Of a stretch of 64,000 nucleotides of DNA, positions 17,610-26,004 are shown in pieces. The notes beneath the pieces are model-generated. The model saw only the letters and a list, made by a program, of their open reading frames with translations, was not told the DNA's origin and searched no databases. The DNA comes from Methylorubrum salsuginis (GTDB lineage Bacteria; Pseudomonadota; Alphaproteobacteria; Rhizobiales; Beijerinckiaceae): contig NZ_FOSV01000006.1 of NCBI RefSeq assembly GCF_900114375.1, positions 23,679-87,678 of the forward strand. The letters run 5' to 3'. Position 1 is the stretch's first letter. Each line of letters begins with the position of its first letter. Made by a program: the position numbers and the translations under genes.

Positions 17610-18388
17610 CCATCGTGGTCCTCCTCTCGGCCGGGCGCCATCCGGTCTCGGGCGCGCCGGTCCTGCCGCGAATGGAGGCGCAGGCGATCCGCATCGCGGC
17701 GTCCCTCGGCGAGGCGGTCGGCCTCCATGCCGGCCCGGACGCGGAGGCGGTGCGGGAAGCGCTCGGCCTCGGCCTCACACGGATCGAACACATCGCCCTG
17801 CCGGAGGGGCTCGATCCGGTGCCGGCGCTCAGCGCCCGGCTCGCCGCCCTGGCGCCCGATCTCGTGCTGGCCGGGCGGCGCAGTCAGGGCGGCGCCGAGA
17901 GCGGCGTCGTCCCCTACGCGCTGGCGGAGGCCCTCGATCTGCTGCTGATCCCCGACGTCGTCGCGGTCTCGGGCGGCGCCGATACGCTCACCCTCGACCA
18001 GAGCCTCGGCCGCGGCGCCCTGCGGCGGGTGTCCGTGCGCGGGCCGGTCCTCGCCACGGTGCATCCCGACGCTGCCGCTCCGCACGCGTACGCCTTCGGC
18101 AAGGCGAGGCGCGGCGCGGTCGAACTCGTGGGTGCCGCCGCCACCGGCGTGGACGTGCCCCAGGCCATCGTCGAGGAGCGGCCCTATCGCCGTCGGCCGA
18201 AGCTGGTGAAGGGCGCGCCGACCGGTGGCTCGGCCGCCGAGCGCCTGAAGGCCGCGACCGGCGAAGGCGGTTCGGCCGCGAAGGGCCGGCTCCTCGTCGA
18301 GCCCGACCCCGAAGAGGCCGCACGCGAAATCCTGGCCCATCTGCGCCAGATCGGCGTGCTCGCCGGACCGACAAAATCGAACAGTTGA
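17606..18388 (+). CDS. etfB: Electron transfer flavoprotein beta subunit, cluster-specific
   Basis: 260 residues, starting in the ATGA overlap with etfA. It has the ETF beta nucleotide-fold features APDLVLAGRRSQGGAESGVV, YALAEALDLLLIPDVVAV and an AMP-binding-type loop. The C-terminus extends with Lys/Ala-rich sequence that includes EERPYRRRPKLVKGAP. It forms a heterodimer with the alpha subunit and transfers electrons from the flavoprotein dehydrogenase toward the membrane Fe-S protein. It diverges from housekeeping ETF beta, which fits a pathway-dedicated pair. Confidence 0.85.
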   Translation: MTIVVLLSAGRHPVSGAPVLPRMEAQAIRIAASLGEAVGLHAGPDAEAVREALGLGLTRIEHIALPEGLDPVPALSARLAALAPDLVLAGRRSQGGAESGVVPYALAEALDLLLIPDVVAVSGGADTLTLDQSLGRGALRRVSVRGPVLATVHPDAAAPHAYAFGKARRGAVELVGAAATGVDVPQAIVEERPYRRRPKLVKGAPTGGSAAERLKAATGEGGSAAKGRLLVEPDPEEAAREILAHLRQIGVLAGPTKSNS

Positions 18389-18399
18389 GAGTTTCAGCC

Positions 18400-18924
18400 A
18401 TGGCCCTGAGCCCCGACGACCTCCTGACCCGCCTGCGCGAGCAGGGCATCGCCTACAAGCTGTTCGAGCATCCGCCGGTGCTGACCGTCGAGGCGATGAT
18501 GGCGGTGTGCGGCGACATCGCGGGCGCCCACACCAAGAACCTGTTCCTGCGCGACGGGAAGAAGACCTACTTCCTCGTCACGCTCCATCACGACGCCGCG
18601 GTCGATCTCAAGGCGTTCCGGGCGGTGCTCGGCGCCCGCGGTGGGCTGTCGTTCGCCAGTGCCGATGCGCTGCGCGAACAGCTCGGCGTCGAGAGCGGCG
18701 CCGTCTCGCCACTTGCCGCCCTCAACGCGGCGCCGGGCAGCGTGAAGGTCTTCGTTCAAGACAGCCTGCTGGAGGAGACGCGGGTCAACGTCCATCCGTT
18801 GGTCAGCACCCGCACGCTCAACCTCGTGCCGGCCGACCTGGTGCAGGCGCTGCGCGCCGAGGGCCACGAGGTCACCGCCTTCGCCCTTCCGGACCCGGGC
18901 GCCGAGGCGTCGTCCGCAGCCTGA
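18400..18924 (+). CDS. proX: YbaK/ProX-type aminoacyl-tRNA deacylase
   Basis: 174 residues from the ATG at 18400 (MALSPDDLLTRLREQGIAYK). The longer frame overlapping etfB by four bases is possible but starts with poor sequence. The YbaK/EbsC fold is visible in HPPVLTVEAM, GAHTKNLFLRDGKKTYFL, and the C-terminal VNVHPLVSTRTLNL. Freestanding ProX proteins hydrolyse Ala-tRNAPro (some YbaK proteins Cys-tRNAPro) and keep translation faithful. It follows the ETF genes by 11 bases, so it probably shares their mRNA. A link to betaine catabolism is not obvious and may be positional only. Confidence 0.85.
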   Translation: MALSPDDLLTRLREQGIAYKLFEHPPVLTVEAMMAVCGDIAGAHTKNLFLRDGKKTYFLVTLHHDAAVDLKAFRAVLGARGGLSFASADALREQLGVESGAVSPLAALNAAPGSVKVFVQDSLLEETRVNVHPLVSTRTLNLVPADLVQALRAEGHEVTAFALPDPGAEASSAA

Positions 18925-18930
18925 ACGAAA

Positions 18931-19031
18931 AAGGCCCGGAACACGACCGCTGGTCCTGCTCCGGGCCTTCGAAAACTGTCAGTGCCCTTCCCGGAAGGGC
19001 AGCCGGCGATGATCCCCGATCATCGCCGGTT
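18931..19031. terminator. Two terminator hairpins between proX and DUF1127 gene
   Basis: The first hairpin is AAGGCCCGGA (18931-18940) with TCCGGGCCTT (18960-18969), A-rich on one side and serving either strand. The second is CCGGCGATGATC (19003-19014) with GATCATCGCCGG (19018-19029), a perfect 12-bp stem with a 3-base loop, followed on the plus strand by TTTTGTTT. The genes are convergent, so this gap ends both transcripts. Confidence 0.85.
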
Positions 19032-19035
19032 TTGT

Positions 19036-19254
19036 TTACGCGGCCTGCGCCATCGGCGGGCACGGCAGCGCGAACAGCGATCCGGTCAGGCTGATGGCCG
19101 GGAAGGCGACCTCCGGCTGCACCGGCCGACGGCCGAGTTCGGCGCGGGTCAGACCGATATCATCAAGGGCGGCATCGCTCAGGTCGGCGAGCGCGACCTC
19201 TACTTCCTTGGCGCGGAGATAGGAGAGAAGACCTTCCGTCAGCTTGATGAACAT
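19036..19254 (-). CDS. Small DUF1127 (YjiS-like) protein
   Basis: 72 residues from the ATG at 19254, preceded by GAGGTTAAGGCA. The middle holds the DUF1127 signature: VEVALADLSDAALDDIGLTR, which normally reads L-x-x-L-x-D-x-x-L-x-D-I-G-L-T/S-R. The N-terminus (MFIKLTEGLLSYL) is a short amphipathic helix. DUF1127 proteins are abundant short alphaproteobacterial proteins, some linked to stress or nutrient responses and RNA binding. Its function here is unknown. A longer frame to 19305 is less likely because it lacks a ribosome site. Confidence 0.8.
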   Translation of the reverse strand: MFIKLTEGLLSYLRAKEVEVALADLSDAALDDIGLTRAELGRRPVQPEVAFPAISLTGSLFALPCPPMAQAA

Positions 19255-19655
19255 TGCCTTAACCTCGAACTCCTGGCCGCTGCACTTGATTTCGGCGGCC
19301 GGCATGTTGCGAATATGGCGTTTGTTGCGGTGCGGGAGGAGCGCCGGTTCTGAAGATCAGCCCCGCCCTGCGCGCATGCATTGTGCAGAAAGTAACCGAT
19401 CGGAGCACCATGCCGCCCTTTTATGCAGGGCGCCGCGAGCGGTGGAAGGCTGTGGAGCCCTGCCTCGGAGCCTCATGGTGCGGTGCGACACAGGCCTGAG
19501 GGCGCTCTCGGGCGCGCCTCGGCAGGCATGGCGTGCCCGAGACCGGAACCGCGCGGCGGATCCGGGCTCCAAAACGACCGTAGCGGGCATTTCGTGAGGC
19601 GCTCTTAACCTCGTTCCGTGTATCTTCACCGAACGAAGGAGCCGCCCCGGACACC
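19255..19655. other. Divergent intergenic region, no gene seen
   Basis: 400 bases between the DUF1127 gene and the divergent GGDEF-EAL gene. It contains several GC-rich near-repeats (for example GGCTGTGGAGCCCTGCCTCGG) but no reading frame with family resemblance. Both promoters should be here. A good ribosome site (GAAGGAGCC) lies at 19634-19642 for the downstream gene. Confidence 0.4.
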
Positions 19656-22052
19656 ATGCGATCGCCCGCCGAACATCGCGCCGAGACGCGCGCACCGCTC
19701 CGCTCGGACGAGCGGGACGGTACGCCGCTCGACGCCGGGGGCTCATCCGAGACGATCCGCGAGCGCGTCCTGCAAGCCGGCCTGTGGCTCGGCCTGATCG
19801 TCCTCGCCCTCGGGATGACCGCGCTCTGCGCACAGCTCGGCCTCGATCCCGGAGCGGGCGGCGGGGTCGTCGCGGGCGCGGTGGGCACGGCGTTGCTGCT
19901 CGTCGCCCTGACCCTGGCGCGGCTCGCCCGCGACCTCGTCGGCGGCGCGGAGCGGGCGGGGCAGATCGCCGAGGCCATCGCGGCGGGCCATCCCGCCGAG
20001 GCGTCGCGACGGACCGGCCTTCTGGAGTTCGACCGCCTGCTCGGGCGCCTGGGAACCTTGCGCGCCGCGCGGGACGATCTGGCCGGGCAACTCGCCGCCG
20101 CCCGCCTCTCGCCCGAGACCCGGATCGGCACGGCGCTCGCCGCGGGCCTCGCCGGCGAGGCGGTCGCCGTCCGGCTGACGGACGCCGACGGACGCGTGGC
20201 GCTGGCCAGCCCCGCCGCGGAGGCGACCGGACGCGAGACGAGCCGGGCGGACGGCGACGAAGCCGTCCTGGCCGACGGGCGCCGGTTCCGGTCCGCCCGG
20301 GCCGCCCTGCCCGACGGGTCCGACCTGACGCTGCTGTTCGACGTCACCGCGTTTCGGGCGCGGGAGGACGCGCTCGGCGAGCGCCTGTCCCGGCTCGAGA
20401 CGGCGCTGGACACCATGGCCCAGGGCTTTCTGCTCTACGACGCCGACCATCGGCTGCTGGCGGTCAACCGGCGCTATCACGAGATCTTCCGTCTGCCGCC
20501 CGGCCGCATCGCCGTCGGCATGACCGCCGCCGAGGTGCTGCACCTCAACGTGGATGCGGGGAGCCATCCGGAGGCCAGCCTCGCGGACGCGCTGCTCGAG
20601 GTCGATGCCCTGCTCCGCTCCGATTCCACCATGCAGATCCAGCGGCTCGCCGACGGGCGCGTCGTCTCGGTGGCGATCCATCCGCGCGCGCGCGGCGGCT
20701 TCGCGGCGATCTACGAGGACGTGACCGAGCGCTGGCAGGCAGAGGCCCGCATCGCCCACATGGCGCGGCACGACGCCCTGACCGACCTGCCCAACCGCCT
20801 GCTCCTGCGCGAGCGCATCGAGGGCGCGGTGACGCTGGCGCGCCGGGAGACCGGCTTCGCCGTGCTCTGCCTCGACCTCGACAACTTCAAGCAGGTCAAC
20901 GACACCCTCGGCCACGGCGTCGGCGACGAATTGCTGCGGGCGGTGGCCCACCGCCTGCGGGCCTGCCTGCGCGAGGTCGATACCGTGGCGCGGCTCGGCG
21001 GCGACGAGTTCGCGGTGATCCAGGCCGGCGTCGAGGGGCCGGAGGATGCCGGCACGCTGGCGCGCCGCATCCGCGAAGTCGTGAGCGCGCCCTACACCCT
21101 GACGCACCATTCGGTGACGGTCGGCGTCAGCATCGGCATCGCGCTCGCGCCCGCCGACGGGCTGGAGCCGGACCGCCTGATGCAATGCGCCGATGTCGCG
21201 CTCTACCGCGCCAAGGCGGACGGACGCGGCGCCTATTGCTTCTTCGAGGCCGAGATGGATGCCCGCCTCCAGGCCCGGCGCGCCCTCGAGCTGGATCTTC
21301 GCGCCGCCTTCGAGGCGAAGGCGTTCGAACTCTATTACCAGCCGATCTACGACATCGCGGCCGAGCGCATCTGCGGCTTCGAGGCGCTGCTGCGCTGGAC
21401 CCATCCGGAGCGCGGCCCTGTCTCGCCCGCCGAGTTCGTGCCGCTGGCGGAGGAAATCGGCCTGATCGTGCCGCTCGGCGAATGGGTGCTGCGCGCGGCC
21501 TGCCGCGAGGCGGCGGGCTGGCCCGACGACCTCAAGGTCGCGGTCAACGTCTCGGCGGCGCAGTTCACGTCGTCCGGCCTCATCGCCACGGTGCGCGACG
21601 CGCTGGCCGAGAGTCACCTGCCCGCCCGCCGGCTCGAACTGGAGATCACCGAGAGCGTGCTGCTGGTCAACGGCAACGCCACGGTCGCGATCCTGCACGG
21701 CCTGCGGGGCCTGGGCAGCCGCATCGCCATGGACGATTTCGGCACGGGATATTCCAGCCTCAGCTACCTGCGCAGCTTCCCCTTCGACAAGATGAAGATC
21801 GATCGCTGCTTCATCCGCGACCTCACCGTCGAGCAGGGCTCGGGCTTCATCGTGCGGGCGGTGATCAGCCTCGCCTCCAGCCTCGGCATGACCACGACGG
21901 CGGAAGGGGTCGAGACACCCGAGCAACTCCGGCGCCTGCGCGAGGAGGGCTGCAACGAGGTCCAGGGCTATCTGTTCAGCCCGCCGGTGCCGGCCTCCGA
22001 ACTGCCCGCCCTCCTGAAGGCCTGGAACGACGGCGGCCGCCGGGCGGCTTGA
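19656..22052 (+). CDS. Membrane PAS-GGDEF-EAL cyclic-di-GMP enzyme
   Basis: 798 residues. Two membrane helices lie near 40-62 and 68-91, followed by a linker or weak HAMP-like region. A PAS-like domain (about 245-365) includes TMAQGFLLYDADHRLLAVN. The GGDEF domain (about 370-540) has an intact GGDEF at residue about 447, so diguanylate cyclase activity is plausible. The EAL domain (about 545-790) begins FEALLRWTHP and has EITESVLL, DDFGTGYSSLSYL and EGVETPEQ, all conserved in active phosphodiesterases. Either activity could dominate. It stands alone, with its own promoter gap upstream and a repeat downstream. Confidence 0.92.
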   Translation: MRSPAEHRAETRAPLRSDERDGTPLDAGGSSETIRERVLQAGLWLGLIVLALGMTALCAQLGLDPGAGGGVVAGAVGTALLLVALTLARLARDLVGGAERAGQIAEAIAAGHPAEASRRTGLLEFDRLLGRLGTLRAARDDLAGQLAAARLSPETRIGTALAAGLAGEAVAVRLTDADGRVALASPAAEATGRETSRADGDEAVLADGRRFRSARAALPDGSDLTLLFDVTAFRAREDALGERLSRLETALDTMAQGFLLYDADHRLLAVNRRYHEIFRLPPGRIAVGMTAAEVLHLNVDAGSHPEASLADALLEVDALLRSDSTMQIQRLADGRVVSVAIHPRARGGFAAIYEDVTERWQAEARIAHMARHDALTDLPNRLLLRERIEGAVTLARRETGFAVLCLDLDNFKQVNDTLGHGVGDELLRAVAHRLRACLREVDTVARLGGDEFAVIQAGVEGPEDAGTLARRIREVVSAPYTLTHHSVTVGVSIGIALAPADGLEPDRLMQCADVALYRAKADGRGAYCFFEAEMDARLQARRALELDLRAAFEAKAFELYYQPIYDIAAERICGFEALLRWTHPERGPVSPAEFVPLAEEIGLIVPLGEWVLRAACREAAGWPDDLKVAVNVSAAQFTSSGLIATVRDALAESHLPARRLELEITESVLLVNGNATVAILHGLRGLGSRIAMDDFGTGYSSLSYLRSFPFDKMKIDRCFIRDLTVEQGSGFIVRAVISLASSLGMTTTAEGVETPEQLRRLREEGCNEVQGYLFSPPVPASELPALLKAWNDGGRRAA

Positions 22053-22090
22053 GCCCTTCTCGATGTCCCGAACGGCCTATCGCCGTTCGG

Positions 22091-22208
22091 TCTCATGCGA
22101 AGCGGCACGGAACCGGACCGATGGTCCCGTTCCGTGCGTCCGGCAGACGCCCGCCGCCCCGCCGTCGCGGGGGCCATCGGCGATGAGGCGGCATCCTCGC
22201 CGATTGGT
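22091..22208 (-). repeat. Dispersed intergenic repeat, family A, copy 1
   Basis: The reverse complement of this segment matches 41955-42069 at roughly 90% over about 95 bases, with shared blocks CATCGCCGATGGCCC, GGGGCGGCGGGCGTC, GGACGCACGGAAC and GGTCCGGTTCCGTGCCGC. It sits exactly between the GGDEF-EAL stop and the dusA stop (convergent genes). It contains internal inverted repeats (GTTCCGTGC..GCACGGAAC) able to fold as a hairpin. Confidence 0.85.
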
Positions 22209-22209
22209 C

Positions 22210-23208
22210 TTACGCGGCCTCCCGCGCCGGCGGGCGCTCCCGCGACACCTTCGCCACCGCCGCGCGCAGGGTGGCGAGGTCGGCGTCCGGCGCCATGCCG
22301 GCGGTGGCGAGATGGCGTCGGAACGCCCGCGCCCCGGGCCGCCCATTGAACAGGCCGAGCATGTGCCGGGTGAAGGAATGGAGCCGCGTGCCGGCGGCCA
22401 ACGCGTCGTGGATCGTCGGCGCCAGCGCCTCGACCGCCGCGAAGGCATCCGCGACCGGGGCGGGCTCGCCGAAGAGTTCGGGATCGACGCCGAGCAGGAT
22501 CGCCGGCTCGGTATAGGCGGCACGCCCCACCATCACGCCATCGACCTCCGCCAGCCGTTCCTTGGCGGCCTCGATCGTGGCGATGCCGCCGTTGATCGCG
22601 ATCGGCAGATCGGGCCGGGCCGCCTTGAGGCGGGCGACGCGGCCGTAATCGAGGGGCGGCACGTCGCGGTTCTCCCGCGGCGACAGGCCCTTCAGCCACG
22701 CCTTGCGGGCATGCACGATCAACCCGTCGACACCCGCCGCCGCCACCGCCTGGGCCATGGCGTCGAGGGCTTCTTCCGTGTCCTGGTCATCGACGCCGAG
22801 GCGGCACTTCACCGTCACCGGCACGGAGACGGCGGCCTTCATCGCCGCCACGCACTCGGCCACCAGCGTCGGCTCGCGCATCAGGCAGGCGCCGAACCGG
22901 CCCTCCTGCACCCGGTCGGACGGGCAGCCGACATTGAGGTTGATCTCGGCATAGCCGAACGCCTCCGCGATCCGCGCCGCGCGCGCCAGATCGCCCGGAT
23001 CGGAGCCGCCGAGCTGCACCGCCACCGGCTGCTCCGCCGCATCGAACCCGAGCAGGCGCTGCCGGTCGCCGTGCAGCACCGCCCCCGTGGTCACCATCTC
23101 GGTGTAGAGGCGGGCCCGGCGCGACAGGACGCGGTGGAACGCCCGGCAATGCCGGTCGGTCCAGTCCATCATCGGGGCGACGGAGAAGCGCAGGTCGCGG
23201 GCGATCAT
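22210..23208 (-). CDS. dusA: tRNA-dihydrouridine synthase A
   Basis: 332 residues from the ATG at 23208, seven bases after the ureE stop. The longer open frame upstream reads through ureE out of phase and is rejected. The flavin TIM-barrel starts FSVAPMMDWTDRHCRAFHR, with VQLGGSDP, INLNVGCPSDRVQ (containing the catalytic cysteine motif GCPSD), VKCRLGVDD, VHARKAWLKGLSP and INGGI. DusA reduces U20/U20a of tRNAs with NADPH. It lies downstream of ureE with very tight spacing, so the two are likely co-transcribed though functionally unrelated. Confidence 0.95.
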   Translation of the reverse strand: MIARDLRFSVAPMMDWTDRHCRAFHRVLSRRARLYTEMVTTGAVLHGDRQRLLGFDAAEQPVAVQLGGSDPGDLARAARIAEAFGYAEINLNVGCPSDRVQEGRFGACLMREPTLVAECVAAMKAAVSVPVTVKCRLGVDDQDTEEALDAMAQAVAAAGVDGLIVHARKAWLKGLSPRENRDVPPLDYGRVARLKAARPDLPIAINGGIATIEAAKERLAEVDGVMVGRAAYTEPAILLGVDPELFGEPAPVADAFAAVEALAPTIHDALAAGTRLHSFTRHMLGLFNGRPGARAFRRHLATAGMAPDADLATLRAAVAKVSRERPPAREAA

Positions 23209-23215
23209 CCGCGGC

Positions 23216-23833
23216 TCAGTGCCGGTGGTCGTGGTCATGGCCGTGCTTGTGGTCGTGTTCGTGGGAATGTTCGTGCGTGTGGGCGTGGTCGTGCGAATGC
23301 CCGTGCGAATGCCCGTGATCGTGCTTTTCGGCGTGATGATGGTGGTCGTGATCGTGCCCGTGGTCGTGACCGTGATGATCGTGCGAATGATCGTGGCCGC
23401 AGGTGCTGTGGTCGTGGGCGGCCTTTTCCGGGCGGAAGGCGCGGGAGACCGGCTCGGCGGCGCAGCCCGAGCCGCGCACCAGCTCCGCCGCGCTCGCCGG
23501 CACGTAGAGCACGTCGGCCCCGACCTCGGCCGGAACATGGCTGCCGCCGAGCTGCCAGGCGAGGCGCAGGAGCCGGGCCGGGCTGCCGGCGCGCACTTCG
23601 AGCAGAGCCTCCTCGGCCGCCTTGACGCCGACGAGGCGACCGTCCTCCAGGCGCAGGGCGTCGCCGTCCTCCAGACCGGAGGCCCGCTCCAGGGCGAGAT
23701 CGAGGCACAATCCACCCGCCGTGTGGAAGTGGGCATGCGCCTTCGCGCGGGCCGCGTGGTCGAGGGTCACCGTGTCGACGACCTGATCGGGCCGGACGGC
23801 GGCCTTGCGGACGATCTGACGGGCTATGGGCAT
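23216..23833 (-). CDS. ureE: Urease accessory protein UreE, nickel chaperone with long His-rich tail
   Basis: 205 residues from the ATG at 23833 (MPIARQIVRKAAV). An in-frame ATG 26 codons earlier exists but its sequence is non-conserved. The N-terminal and metal-binding domains (about 1-135) show the UreE pattern, with DALRLEDGRLVGVKAA, LRLAWQLGGSHVPAE and GADVLYV. The last 65 residues are an exceptional His/Asp/Gly tail (HDHSTCGHDHSHDHH and similar), which binds several Ni2+ ions in known UreE proteins. UreE delivers nickel to urease. No other urease genes are in the window, so it is detached from its cluster here. The dinucleotide-biased tail generates long false frames on the other strand. 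Confidence 0.9.
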   Translation of the reverse strand: MPIARQIVRKAAVRPDQVVDTVTLDHAARAKAHAHFHTAGGLCLDLALERASGLEDGDALRLEDGRLVGVKAAEEALLEVRAGSPARLLRLAWQLGGSHVPAEVGADVLYVPASAAELVRGSGCAAEPVSRAFRPEKAAHDHSTCGHDHSHDHHGHDHGHDHDHHHHAEKHDHGHSHGHSHDHAHTHEHSHEHDHKHGHDHDHRH

Positions 23834-24042
23834 GGCATCCTCGGACAGGGCGGGGCCGAAAGGCCGACGTTTTTGCAACAGGTGCGCATCAGATGGCAGG
23901 CGCGGGCCCAAAAGTCATGCCCCGGCGCGAACCCGTCGCAATCTTGGCCGTTTCGTGTGCCGGTGCTCAAAGACCAGCGGCGCCCGGCGGGATCCTCTCG
24001 CGACGAGGCCGGAGCGCCGTTGCACAAGGGAGTTGCACGACC

Positions 24043-24312
24043 ATGAAGACCCTGATCGCCGCCGCGCTCGCCGGCAGCCTCGCGCTCTCGCTCGGCGCCT
24101 GCAACACGCCTCAGGACCGCGCCCTCGGCGGCGCCGCGCTCGGCGCGGGCCTCGGCGCCGCGGTAGGCGGCCTCGCCACCGGCCGGGCCGGCGGCGCGCT
24201 CGCCGGTGCCGCGATCGGCGGCGCGGGCGGTGCCATCGCGGGCGCCGCCACGGCTCCGCGCTGCCCCTACGGCACGTATCGCGACGAATTCGGCAACGTC
24301 TACTGCCGCTGA
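24043..24312 (+). CDS. Small glycine-zipper lipoprotein
   Basis: 89 residues. A lipoprotein signal peptide MKTLIAAALAGSLALSLGAC ends in a lipobox (SLGAC), with Cys20 the lipidation site. The middle is a Gly/Ala zipper, GLGAAVGGLATGRAGGALAG and AIGGAGGAIAGAAT, of the membrane-inserting 17-kDa/YmgG type. The C-terminus is YGTYRDEFGNVYCR. The ribosome site AAGGGAG lies about 10 bases upstream. It is likely an outer- or inner-membrane lipoprotein with an envelope-stress or structural role; no specific function is known. Confidence 0.85.
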   Translation: MKTLIAAALAGSLALSLGACNTPQDRALGGAALGAGLGAAVGGLATGRAGGALAGAAIGGAGGAIAGAATAPRCPYGTYRDEFGNVYCR

Positions 24313-24333
24313 TCGCGACGACGGCACGTCGGG

Positions 24334-24367
24334 AAGGGCCGGAGCTCACGAACGAGCCCCGGCCCTT
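24334..24367 (+). terminator. Rho-independent terminator
   Basis: AAGGGCCGGaGCTC pairs with GAGCcCCGGCCCTT and is followed by TCTCGTT, 21 bases after the lipoprotein stop. Confidence 0.8.
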
Positions 24368-24516
24368 TCTCGTTCGGCTCGGCCTCGGTTGACGACGGAC
24401 TTGCACCGCGCCCCGCTTTGCGGCGTTACACTCAGGCGACCGATTCCCCGAAAGAAGCCCCGAGCGCCCGTGCCCCGTCCCGATCTGTTTCACGTCGCCC
24501 TGAACGGAGCCGGCCT

Positions 24517-25242
24517 GTGAGCGGCGGCCTCTGGGGCAAGATCGGCGGGGCCGGGCTCGGTGGGCTGATCGGCGGGCCGCTCGGTGCGCTGGTCGGGGGC
24601 GTGGCCGGCCACTTCCTCGTCGATCGCGAGGGCGCGCCGTTCGGGCCGACGCCGCGGGACGTGGTGTTCACGACGGGCCTCGTCGCGCTCGCGGCCAAGA
24701 TGGCCAAGTCCGACGGTGTCGTGACCGATTCCGAGGTTCAGGCCTTCGGGCAGGTGGTGCAGGTCGCGCCCGAGGCACGGGCCGGGGTCCAGCGCCTGTT
24801 CGATCTCGCCAAGGCGACGACCGACGGGTTCGAGGCCTATGCCGGCCAGCTCGCCTCGACCTTCGGAGAGGAACCCGCGCTCCTGGAGGACGTGCTCGAC
24901 GGCCTGTTCCACATCGCCAAGGCCGACGGGGCGATCCACGAGAAGGAAGAGCGCTACCTGCGCGCGGTCGCCGGCATCTTCGGCTTCGACGAGGACGGAT
25001 TCCGCCGCATCGCCGCCCGCCACGTCCGGCTTGCCGACGATCCCTACCTCGTGCTCGGGCTGGAGCGCTCCACCGACGACGCCGCGCTGAAGGCGGCCTA
25101 CCGGCGCCTCGTGGCCGAGACCCATCCGGACCGGGCGCTGGCCCGCGGTCTGCCGCCGGAAGCCGTCGCGATCGCCACGCACCGGTTGGCCGCGATCAAC
25201 GCCGCCTGGGACCGGATCGCCGCCGAGCGGGGCCTGCGGTGA
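24517..25242 (+). CDS. DjlA-like TerB/DnaJ-domain co-chaperone
   Basis: 241 residues from the GTG at 24517, with GGAG eight bases upstream. The frame extends upstream without coding character. A Gly-rich hydrophobic N-terminus (GKIGGAGLGGLIGGPLGALVG) acts as a membrane anchor. A TerB-like helical domain (about 45-165) includes AKSDGVVTDSEVQAF and IAKADGAIHEKEERYL. A C-terminal J domain (about 172-241) has the HPD motif in VAETHPDRAL. DjlA-type proteins stimulate DnaK at the inner membrane. The stop overlaps the GTG of the amidase gene, so the two are translationally coupled. Confidence 0.88.
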   Translation: MSGGLWGKIGGAGLGGLIGGPLGALVGGVAGHFLVDREGAPFGPTPRDVVFTTGLVALAAKMAKSDGVVTDSEVQAFGQVVQVAPEARAGVQRLFDLAKATTDGFEAYAGQLASTFGEEPALLEDVLDGLFHIAKADGAIHEKEERYLRAVAGIFGFDEDGFRRIAARHVRLADDPYLVLGLERSTDDAALKAAYRRLVAETHPDRALARGLPPEAVAIATHRLAAINAAWDRIAAERGLR

Positions 25243-25991
25243 CGTTTTCCCCCGACAGCCCGGTCGCGACCGCGGTGCTGCCCTCGGAGAATCGCGGCGA
25301 ACGGATCAGCGGGCCGGCCGATATGCTCATCCTGCACTACACCGGCATGCCGACGGCGGACGGCGCGCTGGCACGCCTGCGCGACCCGGCGGCGGAAGTC
25401 TCGGCCCATTACCTCGTGTTCGAGGACGGGCGCGTGGCGCAGCTCGTGCCGGAGGCCGAGCGGGCGTGGCATGCCGGGCGCGGCTTCTGGGCCGGCCTCA
25501 CCGACATCAATTCCCGCTCGATCGGCATCGAGATCGTCCATCCGGGCCATGACGGCGGCCTGCCGCCCTATCCGACGGCGCAGATCGAGTCGGTCATCCT
25601 GCTGTGCGCCGACATCCTCGCCCGCACGCGGATTCCGGCTGCGCGGGTGCTCGCCCATTCCGACGTGGCGCCCGCCCGCAAGGAGGATCCCGGCGAGAAC
25701 TTTCCGTGGGACCGTCTCGCGGCGGCGGGCATCGGCCACTGGGTCGCGCCCGCGCCGATCCGCGACGGGCGCTTCTTCGCCAGGGGCGAGGCGGGCGAGC
25801 CGATCGCCGCGCTGCAAGCCATGTTCGCCCTCTACGGCTACGACCAGCCGGTGACGGGCCGGTTCGACGAGGACATGCAGGCCGTCGTCACCGCCTTCCA
25901 GCGCCATTTCCGCCAAGCCCGCGTCGATGGCGTGGCCGATTCCTCGACGATTACGACCCTGCGCGACCTCATCGCCGCCCTGCCCGGCTGA
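25239..25991 (+). CDS. N-acetylmuramoyl-L-alanine amidase, AmpD-like, with peptidoglycan-binding domain
   Basis: 250 residues from a GTG overlapping the upstream stop. The amidase_2 fold has the zinc-site histidines in LILHYTG, the substrate block SAHYLVFEDGRV, and AHSDVAPARKEDPGENFPW, which carries the catalytic or Zn-ligating H and D. The C-terminal about 70 residues match PG_binding_1 (AALQAMFALYGYDQPVTGRFD, VVTAFQRHFR). It cleaves the bond between MurNAc and L-Ala in muropeptides. With no signal peptide, a cytoplasmic recycling role is more likely than cell separation. The upstream DjlA-like gene shares the mRNA. Confidence 0.92.
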   Translation: MTFSPDSPVATAVLPSENRGERISGPADMLILHYTGMPTADGALARLRDPAAEVSAHYLVFEDGRVAQLVPEAERAWHAGRGFWAGLTDINSRSIGIEIVHPGHDGGLPPYPTAQIESVILLCADILARTRIPAARVLAHSDVAPARKEDPGENFPWDRLAAAGIGHWVAPAPIRDGRFFARGEAGEPIAALQAMFALYGYDQPVTGRFDEDMQAVVTAFQRHFRQARVDGVADSSTITTLRDLIAALPG

Positions 25992-26004
25992 TACTCAGCG
26001 GATA

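Noticed and set aside
19784..22186. An 800-codon plus-strand frame overlapping the GGDEF-EAL gene
   Set aside because: Arg/Pro/Gly-rich out-of-phase frame; the true frame has intact GGDEF and EAL motifs.
23216..23420. Short-period repeat suspected to be a CRISPR or tandem repeat
   Set aside because: It is the codon pattern of the His/Asp tail of UreE; there are no spacers and no fixed repeat length.
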